Assembly: GCF_003696365.1 (NCBI RefSeq)
Contig: NZ_RFFM01000008.1
Location: 18,938-82,937, forward strand
DNA: 64,000 bases
Source of the DNA: Stutzerimonas zhaodongensis
GTDB lineage: Bacteria > Pseudomonadota > Gammaproteobacteria > Pseudomonadales > Pseudomonadaceae
Reading direction: 5' to 3'
Shown in pieces: positions 8,648 through 17,670 of the stretch. A program made the translations under genes and the position numbers. The notes under the pieces are model-generated. The model had not been told where the DNA came from. It worked only from the letters and a program-made list of their open reading frames with translations, and did no database searches. Within the stretch, counting starts at the first letter, position 1, and every line of letters begins with the position of its first letter.

Positions 8648-9730
8648 ATGATCAACGAAGCCCTACAGCGCCTGCTGATCGAGAATCTCACCACCGCCAC
8701 GCTGTTGCTCAATTCACGCCTGCGCCTGGAGTACATGAATCCGGCAGCCGAGATGCTGCTCGCCGTGAGCGGCCAGCGAAGCCATGGTCAGTTCATCAGC
8801 GAGCTTTTCACCGAATCCTCCGAAGCACTGGCCGCATTGCGTCTGGCCGTCGAAGAAGCGCATCCGTTCACCAAGCGCGAGGCGACCCTGACCTCAGCGA
8901 GCGGCCAGTCACTCACCGTCGACTACGCCGTGACACCGGTGTTAACGAAGCAAGAGACGATGCTGCTGTTGGAGGTACTGCCACGAGACCGCCTGCTGCG
9001 CATCACCAAGGAAGAGGCCCAGCTGTCGACGCAGGAAACCACAAAGATGCTCGTCCGCGGGCTCGCCCACGAAATCAAGAACCCGCTGGGCGGTATCCGC
9101 GGTGCAGCCCAGCTATTGGCTCGGGAGCTTCCCGAAGAGCACCTTAAAGACTACACCGGCGTCATCATCGAGGAGGCTGACCGGCTGCGTAATCTGGTTG
9201 ACCGCATGCTTGGGTCGAACAAGTTGCCATCGCTTTCGATGACCAATATTCATGAGGTGCTGGAACATGTGGCTAGCCTCATCGAAGCCGAATGCCAAGG
9301 CAGCATCATTTTGGTGCGCGATTACGACCCCAGCATTCCAGAGGTCCTGATGGACCGCGAACAGATGATCCAGGCTGTGCTCAATATCATGCGCAACGCC
9401 ATGCAGGCACTGGCCGCGCAGACCGAGCTTGGCCTTGGAAGATTGACCCTGCGTACCCGCACCCTGCGACAGTTCACGATCGGCCACATCCGTCACCGCC
9501 TCGTTTCACGCATCGAAATCATCGACAACGGGCCGGGCATCCCAGCCGAACTACAGAACACCCTCTTCTACCCGATGGTCAGCGGTCGCCCGGACGGCAC
9601 CGGGCTCGGACTGGCCATCACCCAGAACATCATCAGTCAGCACCAGGGGCTGATCGAATGCGAAAGCCATCCCGGGCACACCGCGTTCTCGATCTTCCTG
9701 CCGCTGGAACAAGGAGCACCTACCGCATGA
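8648..9730 (+). CDS. ntrB: Nitrogen regulation sensor kinase/phosphatase NtrB
   Basis: A cytoplasmic two-component histidine kinase that phosphorylates NtrC under nitrogen limitation and dephosphorylates it when bound to PII. At 360 residues it is of normal length. A PAS domain (about 10-115; TTATLLLNSRLRLEYMNPAAE) precedes the H-box RGLAHEIKNPLGGIRGAAQLL with the phospho-acceptor His near 140. The N-box NIMRNAMQAL and the G-boxes IDNGPGIP and DGTGLGLAI follow. No membrane segment is present. An in-frame ATG at 8636 is an alternative start. It is coupled to ntrC by a 4-base overlap. Confidence 0.96.
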   Translation: MINEALQRLLIENLTTATLLLNSRLRLEYMNPAAEMLLAVSGQRSHGQFISELFTESSEALAALRLAVEEAHPFTKREATLTSASGQSLTVDYAVTPVLTKQETMLLLEVLPRDRLLRITKEEAQLSTQETTKMLVRGLAHEIKNPLGGIRGAAQLLARELPEEHLKDYTGVIIEEADRLRNLVDRMLGSNKLPSLSMTNIHEVLEHVASLIEAECQGSIILVRDYDPSIPEVLMDREQMIQAVLNIMRNAMQALAAQTELGLGRLTLRTRTLRQFTIGHIRHRLVSRIEIIDNGPGIPAELQNTLFYPMVSGRPDGTGLGLAITQNIISQHQGLIECESHPGHTAFSIFLPLEQGAPTA

Positions 9731-11166
9731 GCCGCAGCGAAACTGTCTGGATTGTCGACGATGACCGCTCCATCCGCTGGGTGCTGGAAAAAGCGCTGCA
9801 GCAGGAAGGCATCACTACCCAGAGCTTCGACAGCGCCGATAGCGTGCTGGCGAAACTTGCTCGCCAGCAGCCGGACGTGATCATTTCCGACATTCGCATG
9901 CCTGGGGTGAGCGGCCTCGACATGCTGGCGCAGATCCGTGACCTCTATCCGCGTCTGCCCGTGATCATCATGACGGCGCACTCCGACCTCGACAGCGCAG
10001 TGGCTTCCTACCAGGGAGGTGCGTTCGAGTACCTGCCCAAACCCTTCGACGTGGATGAGGCGGTGTCGCTGGTCAAGCGCGCCTACCAGCACGCCAAGGA
10101 GCAGCAAGGCCTTGGCAAGGCGCCAGCGGATCAGCGCCAGACACAGGAAATCATCGGCGAAGCCCCAGCGATGCAGGAGGTCTTCCGCGCCATCGGCCGC
10201 CTCTCCCATTCTAATATCACCGTTCTGATCAACGGCGAGTCAGGCACCGGCAAGGAACTGGTCGCACACGCGTTGCACCGTCACAGTCCGCGCTCGGCCT
10301 CACCCTTCATCGCGCTGAACATGGCGGCCATCCCGAAGGATCTGATGGAGTCCGAACTGTTCGGGCATGAGAAAGGCGCCTTTACCGGTGCGGCGAATCA
10401 ACGTCGTGGGCGTTTCGAGCAGGCTGACGGCGGTACCCTCTTCCTCGACGAAATCGGCGATATGCCTGCCGACACCCAGACCCGGCTTCTGCGCGTGCTG
10501 GCCGACGGCGAGTTCTACCGGGTCGGCGGACATACGCCGGTCAAGGTCGATGTCCGGATCATCGCCGCTACGCACCAGGACCTGGAAACCCTGGTACAGG
10601 CCGGTAAGTTCCGCGAGGACCTGTTTCACCGCCTGAACGTCATTCGCATTCATATCCCCCGCCTGTCTGATCGGCGCGAGGACATCCCGACGCTGGCCGG
10701 GCACTTCCTCGCCAATGCCGCAACAGAGCTATCGGTCGAGACCAAGCTGCTCAAGCCGGAAACCGAGGAGTATCTGCAGAGCCTCCCATGGCCGGGCAAC
10801 GTGCGCCAGCTGGAGAACACCTGCCGCTGGATAACGGTCATGGCATCGGGGCGTGAAGTGCACGTCAGCGACCTGCCGCCGGAGCTGCTTAGCCAGCCCG
10901 CCGACGCCATGCCCTCGAACAACTGGGAACAGGCGCTTCGCCACTGGGCCGACCTGGCCCTGTCGCGTGGTCAGTCGAACCTGCTCGATGAGGCAGTCCC
11001 GGCATTCGAGCGGATCATGATCGAAACCGCACTCAAGCACACCGCAGGCCGCCGTCGGGACGCGGCGCTGCTGCTGGGCTGGGGCCGCAACACCCTGACT
11101 CGCAAGATAAAGGAACTGGGCATGGGCGCTGATGGTGGCGATGACGACGAAGGTGACGACAGCTGA
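9727..11166 (+). CDS. ntrC: Nitrogen regulation response regulator NtrC
   Basis: A sigma-54-dependent activator of 479 residues. The receiver domain (1-120) has the acidic pair in VDDD, the phospho-acceptor Asp in ISDIRMPG near 54, and Lys in LPKPFD near 104. The AAA+ domain has Walker A GESGTGKE near 170, the sigma-54-contact ESELFGHEKGAFTGA near 214, and Walker B GGTLFLDEIGDM. The C-terminal Fis-like HTH is RRRDAALLLGWGRNTLTRKIKEL. It should bind the dyads upstream of glnA and ntrB seen in this window. Confidence 0.97.
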   Translation: MSRSETVWIVDDDRSIRWVLEKALQQEGITTQSFDSADSVLAKLARQQPDVIISDIRMPGVSGLDMLAQIRDLYPRLPVIIMTAHSDLDSAVASYQGGAFEYLPKPFDVDEAVSLVKRAYQHAKEQQGLGKAPADQRQTQEIIGEAPAMQEVFRAIGRLSHSNITVLINGESGTGKELVAHALHRHSPRSASPFIALNMAAIPKDLMESELFGHEKGAFTGAANQRRGRFEQADGGTLFLDEIGDMPADTQTRLLRVLADGEFYRVGGHTPVKVDVRIIAATHQDLETLVQAGKFREDLFHRLNVIRIHIPRLSDRREDIPTLAGHFLANAATELSVETKLLKPETEEYLQSLPWPGNVRQLENTCRWITVMASGREVHVSDLPPELLSQPADAMPSNNWEQALRHWADLALSRGQSNLLDEAVPAFERIMIETALKHTAGRRRDAALLLGWGRNTLTRKIKELGMGADGGDDDEGDDS

Positions 11167-11188
11167 CCGAACGGGGGTCGCGTTTCGT

Positions 11189-11659
11189 TCAGCGTGGCGC
11201 GACCCGCACCTGCAGCAGCCAGTCCCCGTCCTGCTTCTTGCCATCCCATTCGGCGGTGAGTGGGCGGGTTGCAACGAAATGCAGCAGCAGCCCTTTCTCA
11301 GTGTTTTGCACGCGCCAACTCACATTGGTGCCTGCGCTTTCAAGTCGACCATTCGCAGCACTGCCCTCGGCCTGAAACAGCATGCCGACTGCACCGTCGA
11401 CGTCCTGGCTATACAGCTCCGGCTCGCGGTCGAACCAGACATGCAAGCCACCTGGAACCGGCTCGACACGCAGCAACTGTACCGGCCCAGGCGCCGTGAC
11501 ACGGCCTATAAAAGAACCCAGCAGCAACCCGAGCAGCACCAGCGAGGCGAAATAGCGTCGCCGCAAGCGAGGTAGCGGGTTCTCATACGCGGGGTCGCCT
11601 GCCGCAGGGCCGCCTGCCGCAGTAGAATGCCGATCGTCTTCAGAGTCGGTGCCGCGCAT
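11189..11659 (-). CDS. Conserved hypothetical single-pass membrane protein
   Basis: A 156-residue frame that I cannot assign. An acidic, Gly/Ala/Pro-rich N-terminus (about 1-33) is followed by one membrane segment [19 protein letters not shown]. The rest is a predicted periplasmic beta-rich domain ([38 protein letters not shown]). The gene converges with ntrC (22-base gap) and is divergent from trmL. Its first possible start shares the CATG with the trmL start. A start further in is possible, because the first 30 residues look disordered and no strong ribosome site was seen. Confidence 0.6.
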   Translation of the reverse strand: MRGTDSEDDRHSTAAGGPAAGDPAYENPLPRLRRRYFASLVLLGLLLGSFIGRVTAPGPVQLLRVEPVPGGLHVWFDREPELYSQDVDGAVGMLFQAEGSAANGRLESAGTNVSWRVQNTEKGLLLHFVATRPLTAEWDGKKQDGDWLLQVRVAPR

Positions 11660-12119
11660 GTTCCATGTGATCCTTTTTCAACCGGAAATCCCGCCGAATA
11701 CCGGCAACATTATCAGGCTCTGCGCCAATGCCGGCTGCAGCCTGCATCTCGTAGAACCCCTTGGCTTCGAGCTGGACGATAAACGCCTGCGCCGCGCGGG
11801 ACTCGATTATCACGAATACGCGCCCCTGCAACGCCATCCGGATCTGGACAGCTGCCTGGCAAGCATTGGCCAAACTCGTTTGTTCGCTTTCACCACCAAG
11901 GGCTCACAGCCATTCCACCAAGTGCAATTCCAGCGCGGAGACGCCTTTCTTTTCGGTCCTGAAAGCCGCGGCCTGCCGCCGGAGATTCGCGATGCATTGC
12001 CCAATGAGCAACGACTAAGGCTGCCTATGCGGCCCGACAGTCGCAGCCTGAACCTCTCCAATACCGTAGCCGTTGCGGTATACGAGGCCTGGCGGCAGCT
12101 GGATTTTGCGCTCGAGTAA
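11658..12119 (+). CDS. trmL: tRNA (cytidine/uridine-34 2'-O)-methyltransferase TrmL
   Basis: A SPOUT-family enzyme that methylates the ribose of the wobble base in leucine tRNAs using S-adenosylmethionine. It has 153 residues, the minimal knotted form. Motif 1 is [21 protein letters not shown], and [23 protein letters not shown] follows. The SAM-binding knot is [11 protein letters not shown] near 104 and [20 protein letters not shown] near 120. The ATG at 11658 gives the family start [14 protein letters not shown]; a GTG three codons upstream is less likely. Confidence 0.95.
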   Translation: MFHVILFQPEIPPNTGNIIRLCANAGCSLHLVEPLGFELDDKRLRRAGLDYHEYAPLQRHPDLDSCLASIGQTRLFAFTTKGSQPFHQVQFQRGDAFLFGPESRGLPPEIRDALPNEQRLRLPMRPDSRSLNLSNTVAVAVYEAWRQLDFALE

Positions 12120-12248
12120 CAAGCGTAGCGCCGGCAAAACCCTGTCATCAGTGAGGTTGAACATTCATATCCCCACCACGTCGTACCTAGTAGTCATTTG
12201 ACGCTACATGCCGCAGCGGGAGCCTCCCGCCTCGCACAGGAGAACGAC

Positions 12249-14612
12249 GTGAGCCAGCCAACGTTCAAGCCCTACCATGCACCGTCCGGGGGATGGGGCT
12301 CCGCCTTTTCGGTCGCCAATATCCTCATCCGCGAAAAGGTGCGGCTTTCAGGCGCTGCGCTGCTGCTTAAACAGAACAAGCCCATCGATGGATTCGCCTG
12401 CGTCAGCTGTGCCTGGGCCAAACCGCACCCATCGAGGCCGCTGGCCTTTTGCGAGAACGGCGCCAAGGCCACCGCCTGGGAAACCACCTCGCGCCGATGT
12501 GGCCCCGAGTTCTTCACCCGCCACACGGTGACCGAACTGCTGAACTGGACCGACTTCGATCTCGAACAGCAGGGCCGGCTCACCCGCCCAATGCGCTACG
12601 ACCCCGCCTCGGACAAGTATGTCGAAGTCAGCTGGGATCAGGCCTTCGAGGAAATCGGCAGAGAGCTCAAGGCGATGGCCGACCCCAACGAGGTTGTCTT
12701 CTACATGTCTGGCCGGGCTTCGCTGGAGACCGCGTACATGTTCGCCATCCTTGCGCGCCTGTACGGGACCAACAACCTGCCCGACAGCTCCAATATGTGC
12801 CATGAGAGCTCGTCTGTCGCATTGCCCGAGAGCATCGGCGTGCCCGTGGCCACCGTAACTCTGAACGATCTGCACAAAATGGACGGCATGCTCTTCTTCG
12901 GCCAGAACACCGGCACGTGCAGCCCGCGGATGCTCCATCAGCTGCAGGAAGCCCGCGAGCGCGGCGCGCCGATCATTACCTTCAATCCTCTGCGAGAAAG
13001 GGGTCTCGAGCGCTTCGTAAATCCCCAGTCGCCGCGGGAAATGATGACCCCGGACGAAACCAAGATAAGCACTCAGTATCATCAAGTGAAGATCGGCGGC
13101 GACATCGCTACGATCGCCGGGATGTGCAAGGCGCTGTTCGAAATGGACGATGCTGCCGTAGCCACCGGCCGCCCAAGGGTGCTGGATGTAGCCTTCATTG
13201 AGGAACACACCCATGGCTTCAAAGACTTCGAGGCCCGCATGCGTAGCTACAGCTGGCCAGTACTCGAGCGCCGCTCCGGCCTGACCCGCGGAGCCATGGA
13301 GGCCGCAGCGGTGGGTTATGCCGGCTGCGAGCGCGTCATCGCGGCGTACGGGATGGGCGTGACACAGCACCGATACGGGGTGCAGACCATCCAGATGATC
13401 GTGAACCTGCTGCTGATGCGCGGCAACATGGGCAAGGAAGGCGCAGGCATTCTGCCCGTTCGTGGCCACTCCAACGTGCAAGGCCAGCGCACCGTGGGCA
13501 TCACCGAGAAGGCAAAAAAGGTCCCGGCGGACAACTTGCGCCGCCAGTTCGGCTTCGAGCCGCCTGCCGATGACGGCATGAACACGATCGAGGCCTGCGA
13601 GGGCATTCTTGCTGGCAAGGTCAAAGGCTTCATTGCATTGGGCGGCAACTTTGTCCGCGCGATTCCGGATACGCTGCGCATGGAACCGGCCTGGCGCCAG
13701 TTGCAACTCTCGGTTCAGGTGTCGACCAAGCTCAATCGCAATCACCTGGTGACCGGCAAGGTGTCCTACATTTTGCCCTGCCTGGGACGCACCGAGATCG
13801 ATCGTCAGGCCACGGGCGAGCAGCGCAACACCACCGAAGATAGCACCGGCTGCATTCGCGCATGGCGCGGCGTAGCAGAACCTGCGGGTGACATGCTGCT
13901 GTCGGAACCGGCCATTGTCGCGAGGCTGGCCAAAGCTTCGCTGCAAACCAACGCGCACCTCGACTGGGATGCCTGGGTCGGTGACTACGGGTTGGTGCGC
14001 GACGCCATCGCCGAAAGCTACCCGGAGATCTTTCACGACTTCAACGTGCGCATGATGGAGCCGGGTGGCTTCCATCGGCCACTGGGCGCTAGCAAACGCG
14101 AGTGGGACACCGAGACCGGCAAGGCCAACTTCATCAATCCGCCTTCGCTGTCCGAAGACCCGGACACCGAAGAAGGTGGTCATGAGCAGCGAGACGTGCT
14201 GCAGTTGATGACGCTGCGTAGTAACGACCAGTTCAACACCACGGTGTATGGCTATAACGACCGTTTCCGCGGCATTCAGGGCACCCGTGCGGTGATTCTG
14301 ATGAACAGCAACGACATGGCGCGGCTCGGGCTGGCCGAAGGCGACAAGATTGAGGCAGTCACCGTGGTGCACGACGGCGTGCACCGGTCGGTCGGCCCCC
14401 TGCGCGTGACCCCTTACAACATTCCCGAAGGTTGTTGCGCCGGGTATTACCCCGAATGCAATGCGTTGCTGCCGGTCTGGCACCATGCCGAGCGAAGCAA
14501 GGTCCCGGCAGCCAAGTCGATCCCGGTCCGGTTGCGCAAGGTGATTGCGTTCACCGACGATCCGAAGGTTCCGATCGAGCCTGACCCACCGGCCGGAGTC
14601 GGTGCTGCCTGA
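12249..14612 (+). CDS. Molybdopterin-dependent oxidoreductase, FdhF/YdeP-like
   Basis: A 787-residue member of the DMSO-reductase superfamily, closest in pattern to the YdeP (formate dehydrogenase alpha-like) group, whose substrate is unsettled. Near the N-terminus, FACVSCAWAKPHPSRPLAFC holds three Cys that may help bind an Fe-S cluster. SSNMCHESSSVALPESIGV puts a Cys, not selenocysteine, at the expected metal-ligand position. GMGVTQHRYGVQTIQMIVNL and LPVRGHSNVQGQRTVGI are pterin-binding signatures, and the C-terminal domain begins near LMTLRSNDQFNTTVYG. The GTG at 12249 follows AGGAGA by 6 bases. No partner subunit or fdhD gene is adjacent. No twin-Arg signal, so cytoplasmic. Confidence 0.85.
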   Translation: MSQPTFKPYHAPSGGWGSAFSVANILIREKVRLSGAALLLKQNKPIDGFACVSCAWAKPHPSRPLAFCENGAKATAWETTSRRCGPEFFTRHTVTELLNWTDFDLEQQGRLTRPMRYDPASDKYVEVSWDQAFEEIGRELKAMADPNEVVFYMSGRASLETAYMFAILARLYGTNNLPDSSNMCHESSSVALPESIGVPVATVTLNDLHKMDGMLFFGQNTGTCSPRMLHQLQEARERGAPIITFNPLRERGLERFVNPQSPREMMTPDETKISTQYHQVKIGGDIATIAGMCKALFEMDDAAVATGRPRVLDVAFIEEHTHGFKDFEARMRSYSWPVLERRSGLTRGAMEAAAVGYAGCERVIAAYGMGVTQHRYGVQTIQMIVNLLLMRGNMGKEGAGILPVRGHSNVQGQRTVGITEKAKKVPADNLRRQFGFEPPADDGMNTIEACEGILAGKVKGFIALGGNFVRAIPDTLRMEPAWRQLQLSVQVSTKLNRNHLVTGKVSYILPCLGRTEIDRQATGEQRNTTEDSTGCIRAWRGVAEPAGDMLLSEPAIVARLAKASLQTNAHLDWDAWVGDYGLVRDAIAESYPEIFHDFNVRMMEPGGFHRPLGASKREWDTETGKANFINPPSLSEDPDTEEGGHEQRDVLQLMTLRSNDQFNTTVYGYNDRFRGIQGTRAVILMNSNDMARLGLAEGDKIEAVTVVHDGVHRSVGPLRVTPYNIPEGCCAGYYPECNALLPVWHHAERSKVPAAKSIPVRLRKVIAFTDDPKVPIEPDPPAGVGAA

Positions 14613-14629
14613 ACCACCCGCCCCGAATC

Positions 14630-14656
14630 AAGCCCCGGCCATGAGCCGGGGCTTTG
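14630..14656 (+). terminator. Terminator after the molybdopterin oxidoreductase
   Basis: AAGCCCCGGC followed by GCCGGGGCTT makes a strong GC stem about 18 bases after the stop; the T run is short. Confidence 0.75.
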
Positions 14657-14751
14657 CCGAGTGAATCCTGTCACCGGTTGAAATGCGCCGCGGCGTCCCC
14701 CATATCAAGCGCATTCGGGCATTCATCGCCCCATTGCGTGGAGATTTTCTT

Positions 14752-15288
14752 TTGACCACCATCGTTTCAGTACGCCGCAACGGCAAAGTCGTCATGGGCG
14801 GCGACGGCCAGGTTTCCCTTGGCAATACCGTGATGAAGGGCAACGCCAAGAAGGTGCGCCGCCTCTATCACGGGCAGGTCTTGGCAGGCTTCGCCGGCGC
14901 CACGGCTGATGCCTTCACCCTCTTCGAACGCTTCGAAGGCCAGCTGGAAAAGCATCAGGGTCACCTGGTTCGCGCCGCTGTCGAGCTGGCCAAGGATTGG
15001 CGTACCGACCGTTCGCTGAGCCGCCTGGAAGCCATGCTCGCCGTAGCCAACAAGGACGCATCGCTGATCATCACCGGTAACGGCGACGTCGTGCAGCCAG
15101 AGAACGATCTGATCGCCATGGGCTCGGGCGGCGGCTTCGCTCAGGCTGCGGCCATGGCGCTGATGCAGAAAGGCGACCAGAGCATGTCCGCCCAGGACAT
15201 CACCGAAACCGCGTTGAACATTGCCGGCACCATCTGTGTCTTCACCAACCAGAATCTCACCATCGAGGAGCTCGACAGCGCCGTTTGA
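14752..15288 (+). CDS. hslV: ATP-dependent protease peptidase subunit HslV
   Basis: The threonine-protease core of the HslVU (ClpQY) complex, a bacterial proteasome relative that degrades unfolded and regulatory proteins. It has 178 residues. The start is a TTG at 14752 preceded by GTGGAG, giving [14 protein letters not shown]. Removal of Met leaves Thr as the N-terminal nucleophile, which fixes this start; longer upstream frames would bury the catalytic Thr. Family motifs [38 protein letters not shown] and [20 protein letters not shown] are all present. It forms an operon with hslU 28 bases downstream. Confidence 0.97.
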   Translation: MTTIVSVRRNGKVVMGGDGQVSLGNTVMKGNAKKVRRLYHGQVLAGFAGATADAFTLFERFEGQLEKHQGHLVRAAVELAKDWRTDRSLSRLEAMLAVANKDASLIITGNGDVVQPENDLIAMGSGGGFAQAAAMALMQKGDQSMSAQDITETALNIAGTICVFTNQNLTIEELDSAV

Positions 15289-15316
15289 TGGCCCCCGAGC
15301 CCCGGAGTACCGCACC

Positions 15317-16660
15317 ATGTCCATGACGCCCCGCGAGATCGTCCACGAACTCAACCGCCACATCATCGGCCAGGACGACGCCAAGCGTGCCGTCGCCATC
15401 GCCCTGCGCAACCGCTGGCGGCGCATGCAGCTCTCCGCCGAACTGCGCCCTGAAGTGACGCCAAAAAACATCCTCATGATCGGCCCGACCGGTGTTGGCA
15501 AGACTGAAATCGCCCGTCGCCTGGCCAAGCTGGCCAATGCGCCCTTCATCAAGGTCGAGGCGACCAAGTTCACCGAAGTCGGCTACGTAGGCCGCGACGT
15601 CGAGTCGATCATCCGCGATCTGGCCGATGCTGCGCTGAAAATGCTGCGTGAGCAGGAAGTGGTGAAGATGCGTCATCGCGCCGAAGATGCCGCCGAAGAA
15701 CGCATCCTGGATGCTCTGCTGCCTCAGGCGCGCCCGGTGGGCTTCAGCGAAGAGCCGATGCAGAACAACGATTCCAACACCCGTCAGCTGTTCCGCAAGC
15801 GCCTGCGCGAGGGCCAGCTCGACGACAAGGAAATCGATATCGAGGTCGCTGAGAACCCAGGCGGCGTAGAGATCATGGCGCCGCCCGGTATGGAGGAGAT
15901 GACCAATCAGCTGCAGAGCCTCTTCTCCAACATGGGCAAGGGCAAGAAGAAGAGCCGCAAGCTGAAGATCAAGGACGCGCTCAAACTGGTTCGTGATGAA
16001 GAAGCCGCGCGCCTGGTCAATGAAGAAGAGCTCAAGGCCCGCGCACTGGAAGCCGTCGAGCAGCACGGTATCGTCTTCATCGACGAGATCGACAAGGTCG
16101 CCAAACGCGGCAACACCAGCGGCGCTGACGTGTCCCGTGAAGGCGTACAGCGCGACCTGCTGCCGCTGATCGAAGGCAGCACGGTCAACACCAAGCTGGG
16201 GATGGTCAAGACCGACCACATCCTGTTCATCGCCTCCGGCGCTTTCCACCTGTCCAAGCCCAGTGATCTGGTACCCGAGCTGCAGGGTCGTCTGCCGATT
16301 CGCGTCGAGCTCAAGGCGCTGTCGCCGGAAGACTTCGAGCGCATCCTTACCGAGCCGCACGCCTCGCTTACCGAGCAGTATCGTGAGCTGCTGAAGACCG
16401 AAGGGCTGGGCATCGAATTCACCGAGGACGGCATCAAGCGCTTGGCGCAGATCGCCTGGCAGGTCAACGAAAAGACCGAGAACATCGGTGCGCGCCGCCT
16501 GCATACCCTGCTCGAGCGCCTGCTGGAAGAAGTCTCTTTCAGCGCCGGTGATCTCGCTGGTCAACAGAACGGCGAACCTATCCGCATTGACACCGCCTAC
16601 GTCAACAGTCACCTCGGTGAGCTGGCCGAAGACGAAGACCTGTCGCGCTACATTCTTTGA
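15317..16660 (+). CDS. hslU: ATP-dependent protease ATPase subunit HslU
   Basis: The AAA+ unfoldase ring that feeds substrates to HslV. It has 447 residues. Walker A is [14 protein letters not shown] near 60, with the pore loop [17 protein letters not shown] near 88. The intermediate domain (about 110-240) is followed by Walker [14 protein letters not shown] near 252 and sensor 2 [17 protein letters not shown] near 390. The C-terminus SRYIL is the tail that inserts into HslV and activates it. The start [19 protein letters not shown] is the usual one. Confidence 0.98.
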   Translation: MSMTPREIVHELNRHIIGQDDAKRAVAIALRNRWRRMQLSAELRPEVTPKNILMIGPTGVGKTEIARRLAKLANAPFIKVEATKFTEVGYVGRDVESIIRDLADAALKMLREQEVVKMRHRAEDAAEERILDALLPQARPVGFSEEPMQNNDSNTRQLFRKRLREGQLDDKEIDIEVAENPGGVEIMAPPGMEEMTNQLQSLFSNMGKGKKKSRKLKIKDALKLVRDEEAARLVNEEELKARALEAVEQHGIVFIDEIDKVAKRGNTSGADVSREGVQRDLLPLIEGSTVNTKLGMVKTDHILFIASGAFHLSKPSDLVPELQGRLPIRVELKALSPEDFERILTEPHASLTEQYRELLKTEGLGIEFTEDGIKRLAQIAWQVNEKTENIGARRLHTLLERLLEEVSFSAGDLAGQQNGEPIRIDTAYVNSHLGELAEDEDLSRYIL

Positions 16661-16738
16661 TCGGCACGATGACGGGCCAGACGTTGTGCGCAGGCATGCA
16701 CGGCGTCTGGCCCGCCGTCGGCAGCCTGGAGCCACCGC

Positions 16739-17113
16739 ATGCGCATTCCCACCGCTATCAAGCTGCACAAGCTTTCCAAGACCCTCGAGCTTGAGTATGG
16801 CCCCGAGCAACGGTTCGTCCTGCCGGCCGAGTTCCTTCGGGTGCACTCTCCTTCTGCCGAGGTCCAGGGTCACGGCAACCCGATTCTGCAGACGGGAAAG
16901 ATCAATGTCGCGCTGGAGGGCATCGAGCCGGCTGGTCAGTACGCGTTGAAGCTGACCTTCAGCGATGGCCATGACAGCGGGCTGTATACCTGGGATTACC
17001 TGTACCAGCTGGCGAGCAATCAACAGCAGATGTGGCAGGACTATCTCGATGCCCTGGCCGCCGCAGGAAAATCGCGTGACCCGGACATTTCCCCAGTGAA
17101 GATGATGCTCTAA
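16739..17113 (+). CDS. DUF971 (GBBH-like N-terminal domain) protein
   Basis: A 124-residue protein consisting of the small DUF971 domain, also found as the N-terminal domain of gamma-butyrobetaine hydroxylases and in iron-sulfur-related proteins. Visible features are IKLHKLSKTLELEYGPEQRFVLPAEFLRVHSPSAE and the conserved YALKLTFSDGHDSGLYTWDYL block, both typical of the domain. Its function is unknown. It follows hslVU by 78 bases and is probably read with it; a stem-loop at 17137-17162 closes the unit. Confidence 0.85.
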   Translation: MRIPTAIKLHKLSKTLELEYGPEQRFVLPAEFLRVHSPSAEVQGHGNPILQTGKINVALEGIEPAGQYALKLTFSDGHDSGLYTWDYLYQLASNQQQMWQDYLDALAAAGKSRDPDISPVKMML

Positions 17114-17136
17114 AGCGACTGAAGTGAATATCGCAA

Positions 17137-17162
17137 GGTGGATCGCGCCTCATCGATCCACC
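17137..17162 (+). terminator. Stem-loop after the hslVU-DUF971 unit
   Basis: GGTGGATCG and CGATCCACC form a 9-base-pair stem 24 bases after the DUF971 stop. No T run follows, so it may work on both strands or serve as an RNA-stabilising hairpin. Confidence 0.5.
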
Positions 17163-17213
17163 GGCAGGGTCCGGATGGGTGAAGGCGCCATCCAATCCTG
17201 CATCGAAAACAGG

Positions 17214-17492
17214 TCAGACCTTTAGCGCCTTGTCCAAAGCATGTTCGATCTGCGCCTTTACGCTGCTACCCATCGCCGACAGCAGCAGGCCCAGATTCAG
17301 CAGCACACGGACCCGATCATCCTCTACCTCTATACGGCCATCCGCGCCGCTTCGCCGGACTTCGAGCACATCACCCTGCCATTCGCAGCGCACGCCGTAA
17401 TCGCTCGCCAACTTCGCTGCCAACACTTCTGCCTTCTCGCGCGCCAGCGCTCGACCAAGGGTGTGGGTGCGTTCAACGATGATGCGAGCCAT
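17214..17492 (-). CDS. Polyhydroxyalkanoic acid system family protein
   Basis: A 92-residue protein of the small family annotated near polyhydroxyalkanoate genes in pseudomonads (PHA_gran_rgn type). The MARIIVERTHTLGRALAREKAE N-terminus and the C-terminal LNLGLLLSAMGSSVKAQIEHALDKAL helix fit. The ATG at 17492 is preceded by AGGAG at 5-base spacing; the GTG two codons upstream sits too close to that site. In P. aeruginosa the pha synthase and phasin genes lie beside this gene and hslVU. Here they are absent between DUF971 and this gene, so its role without them is open. It is divergent from ubiE. Confidence 0.75.
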   Translation of the reverse strand: MARIIVERTHTLGRALAREKAEVLAAKLASDYGVRCEWQGDVLEVRRSGADGRIEVEDDRVRVLLNLGLLLSAMGSSVKAQIEHALDKALKV

Positions 17493-17670
17493 GACCACTC
17501 CTGCCTACTGACCAAAAAAAGGCGCGCACTATAGCAGCCATGGCATCCGGTCACCGGTTGTCGGGACGGTTGCCTGCCTGACTCCGCTGCGCTGACTTGC
17601 CGCTCGCCCCTTCGCGCTCGCCATCACTTTTAGGTTTAGAATGCCGACACATTCTTCCGGTGACAGTGAC

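Noticed and set aside
12390..12830. A selenocysteine (UGA) codon in the formate-dehydrogenase-like gene
   Set aside because: The expected metal-ligand position is an ordinary Cys in SSNMCHESS and the frame has no internal stop.
12348..14486. A 712-codon open frame antisense to the molybdopterin oxidoreductase
   Set aside because: It mirrors the codon bias of the sense gene, which has clear family motifs; the antisense product has none.
15257..17023. A 588-codon open frame antisense to hslU and DUF971
   Set aside because: It spans two real genes and the gap between them with no start signal or recognisable protein feature.
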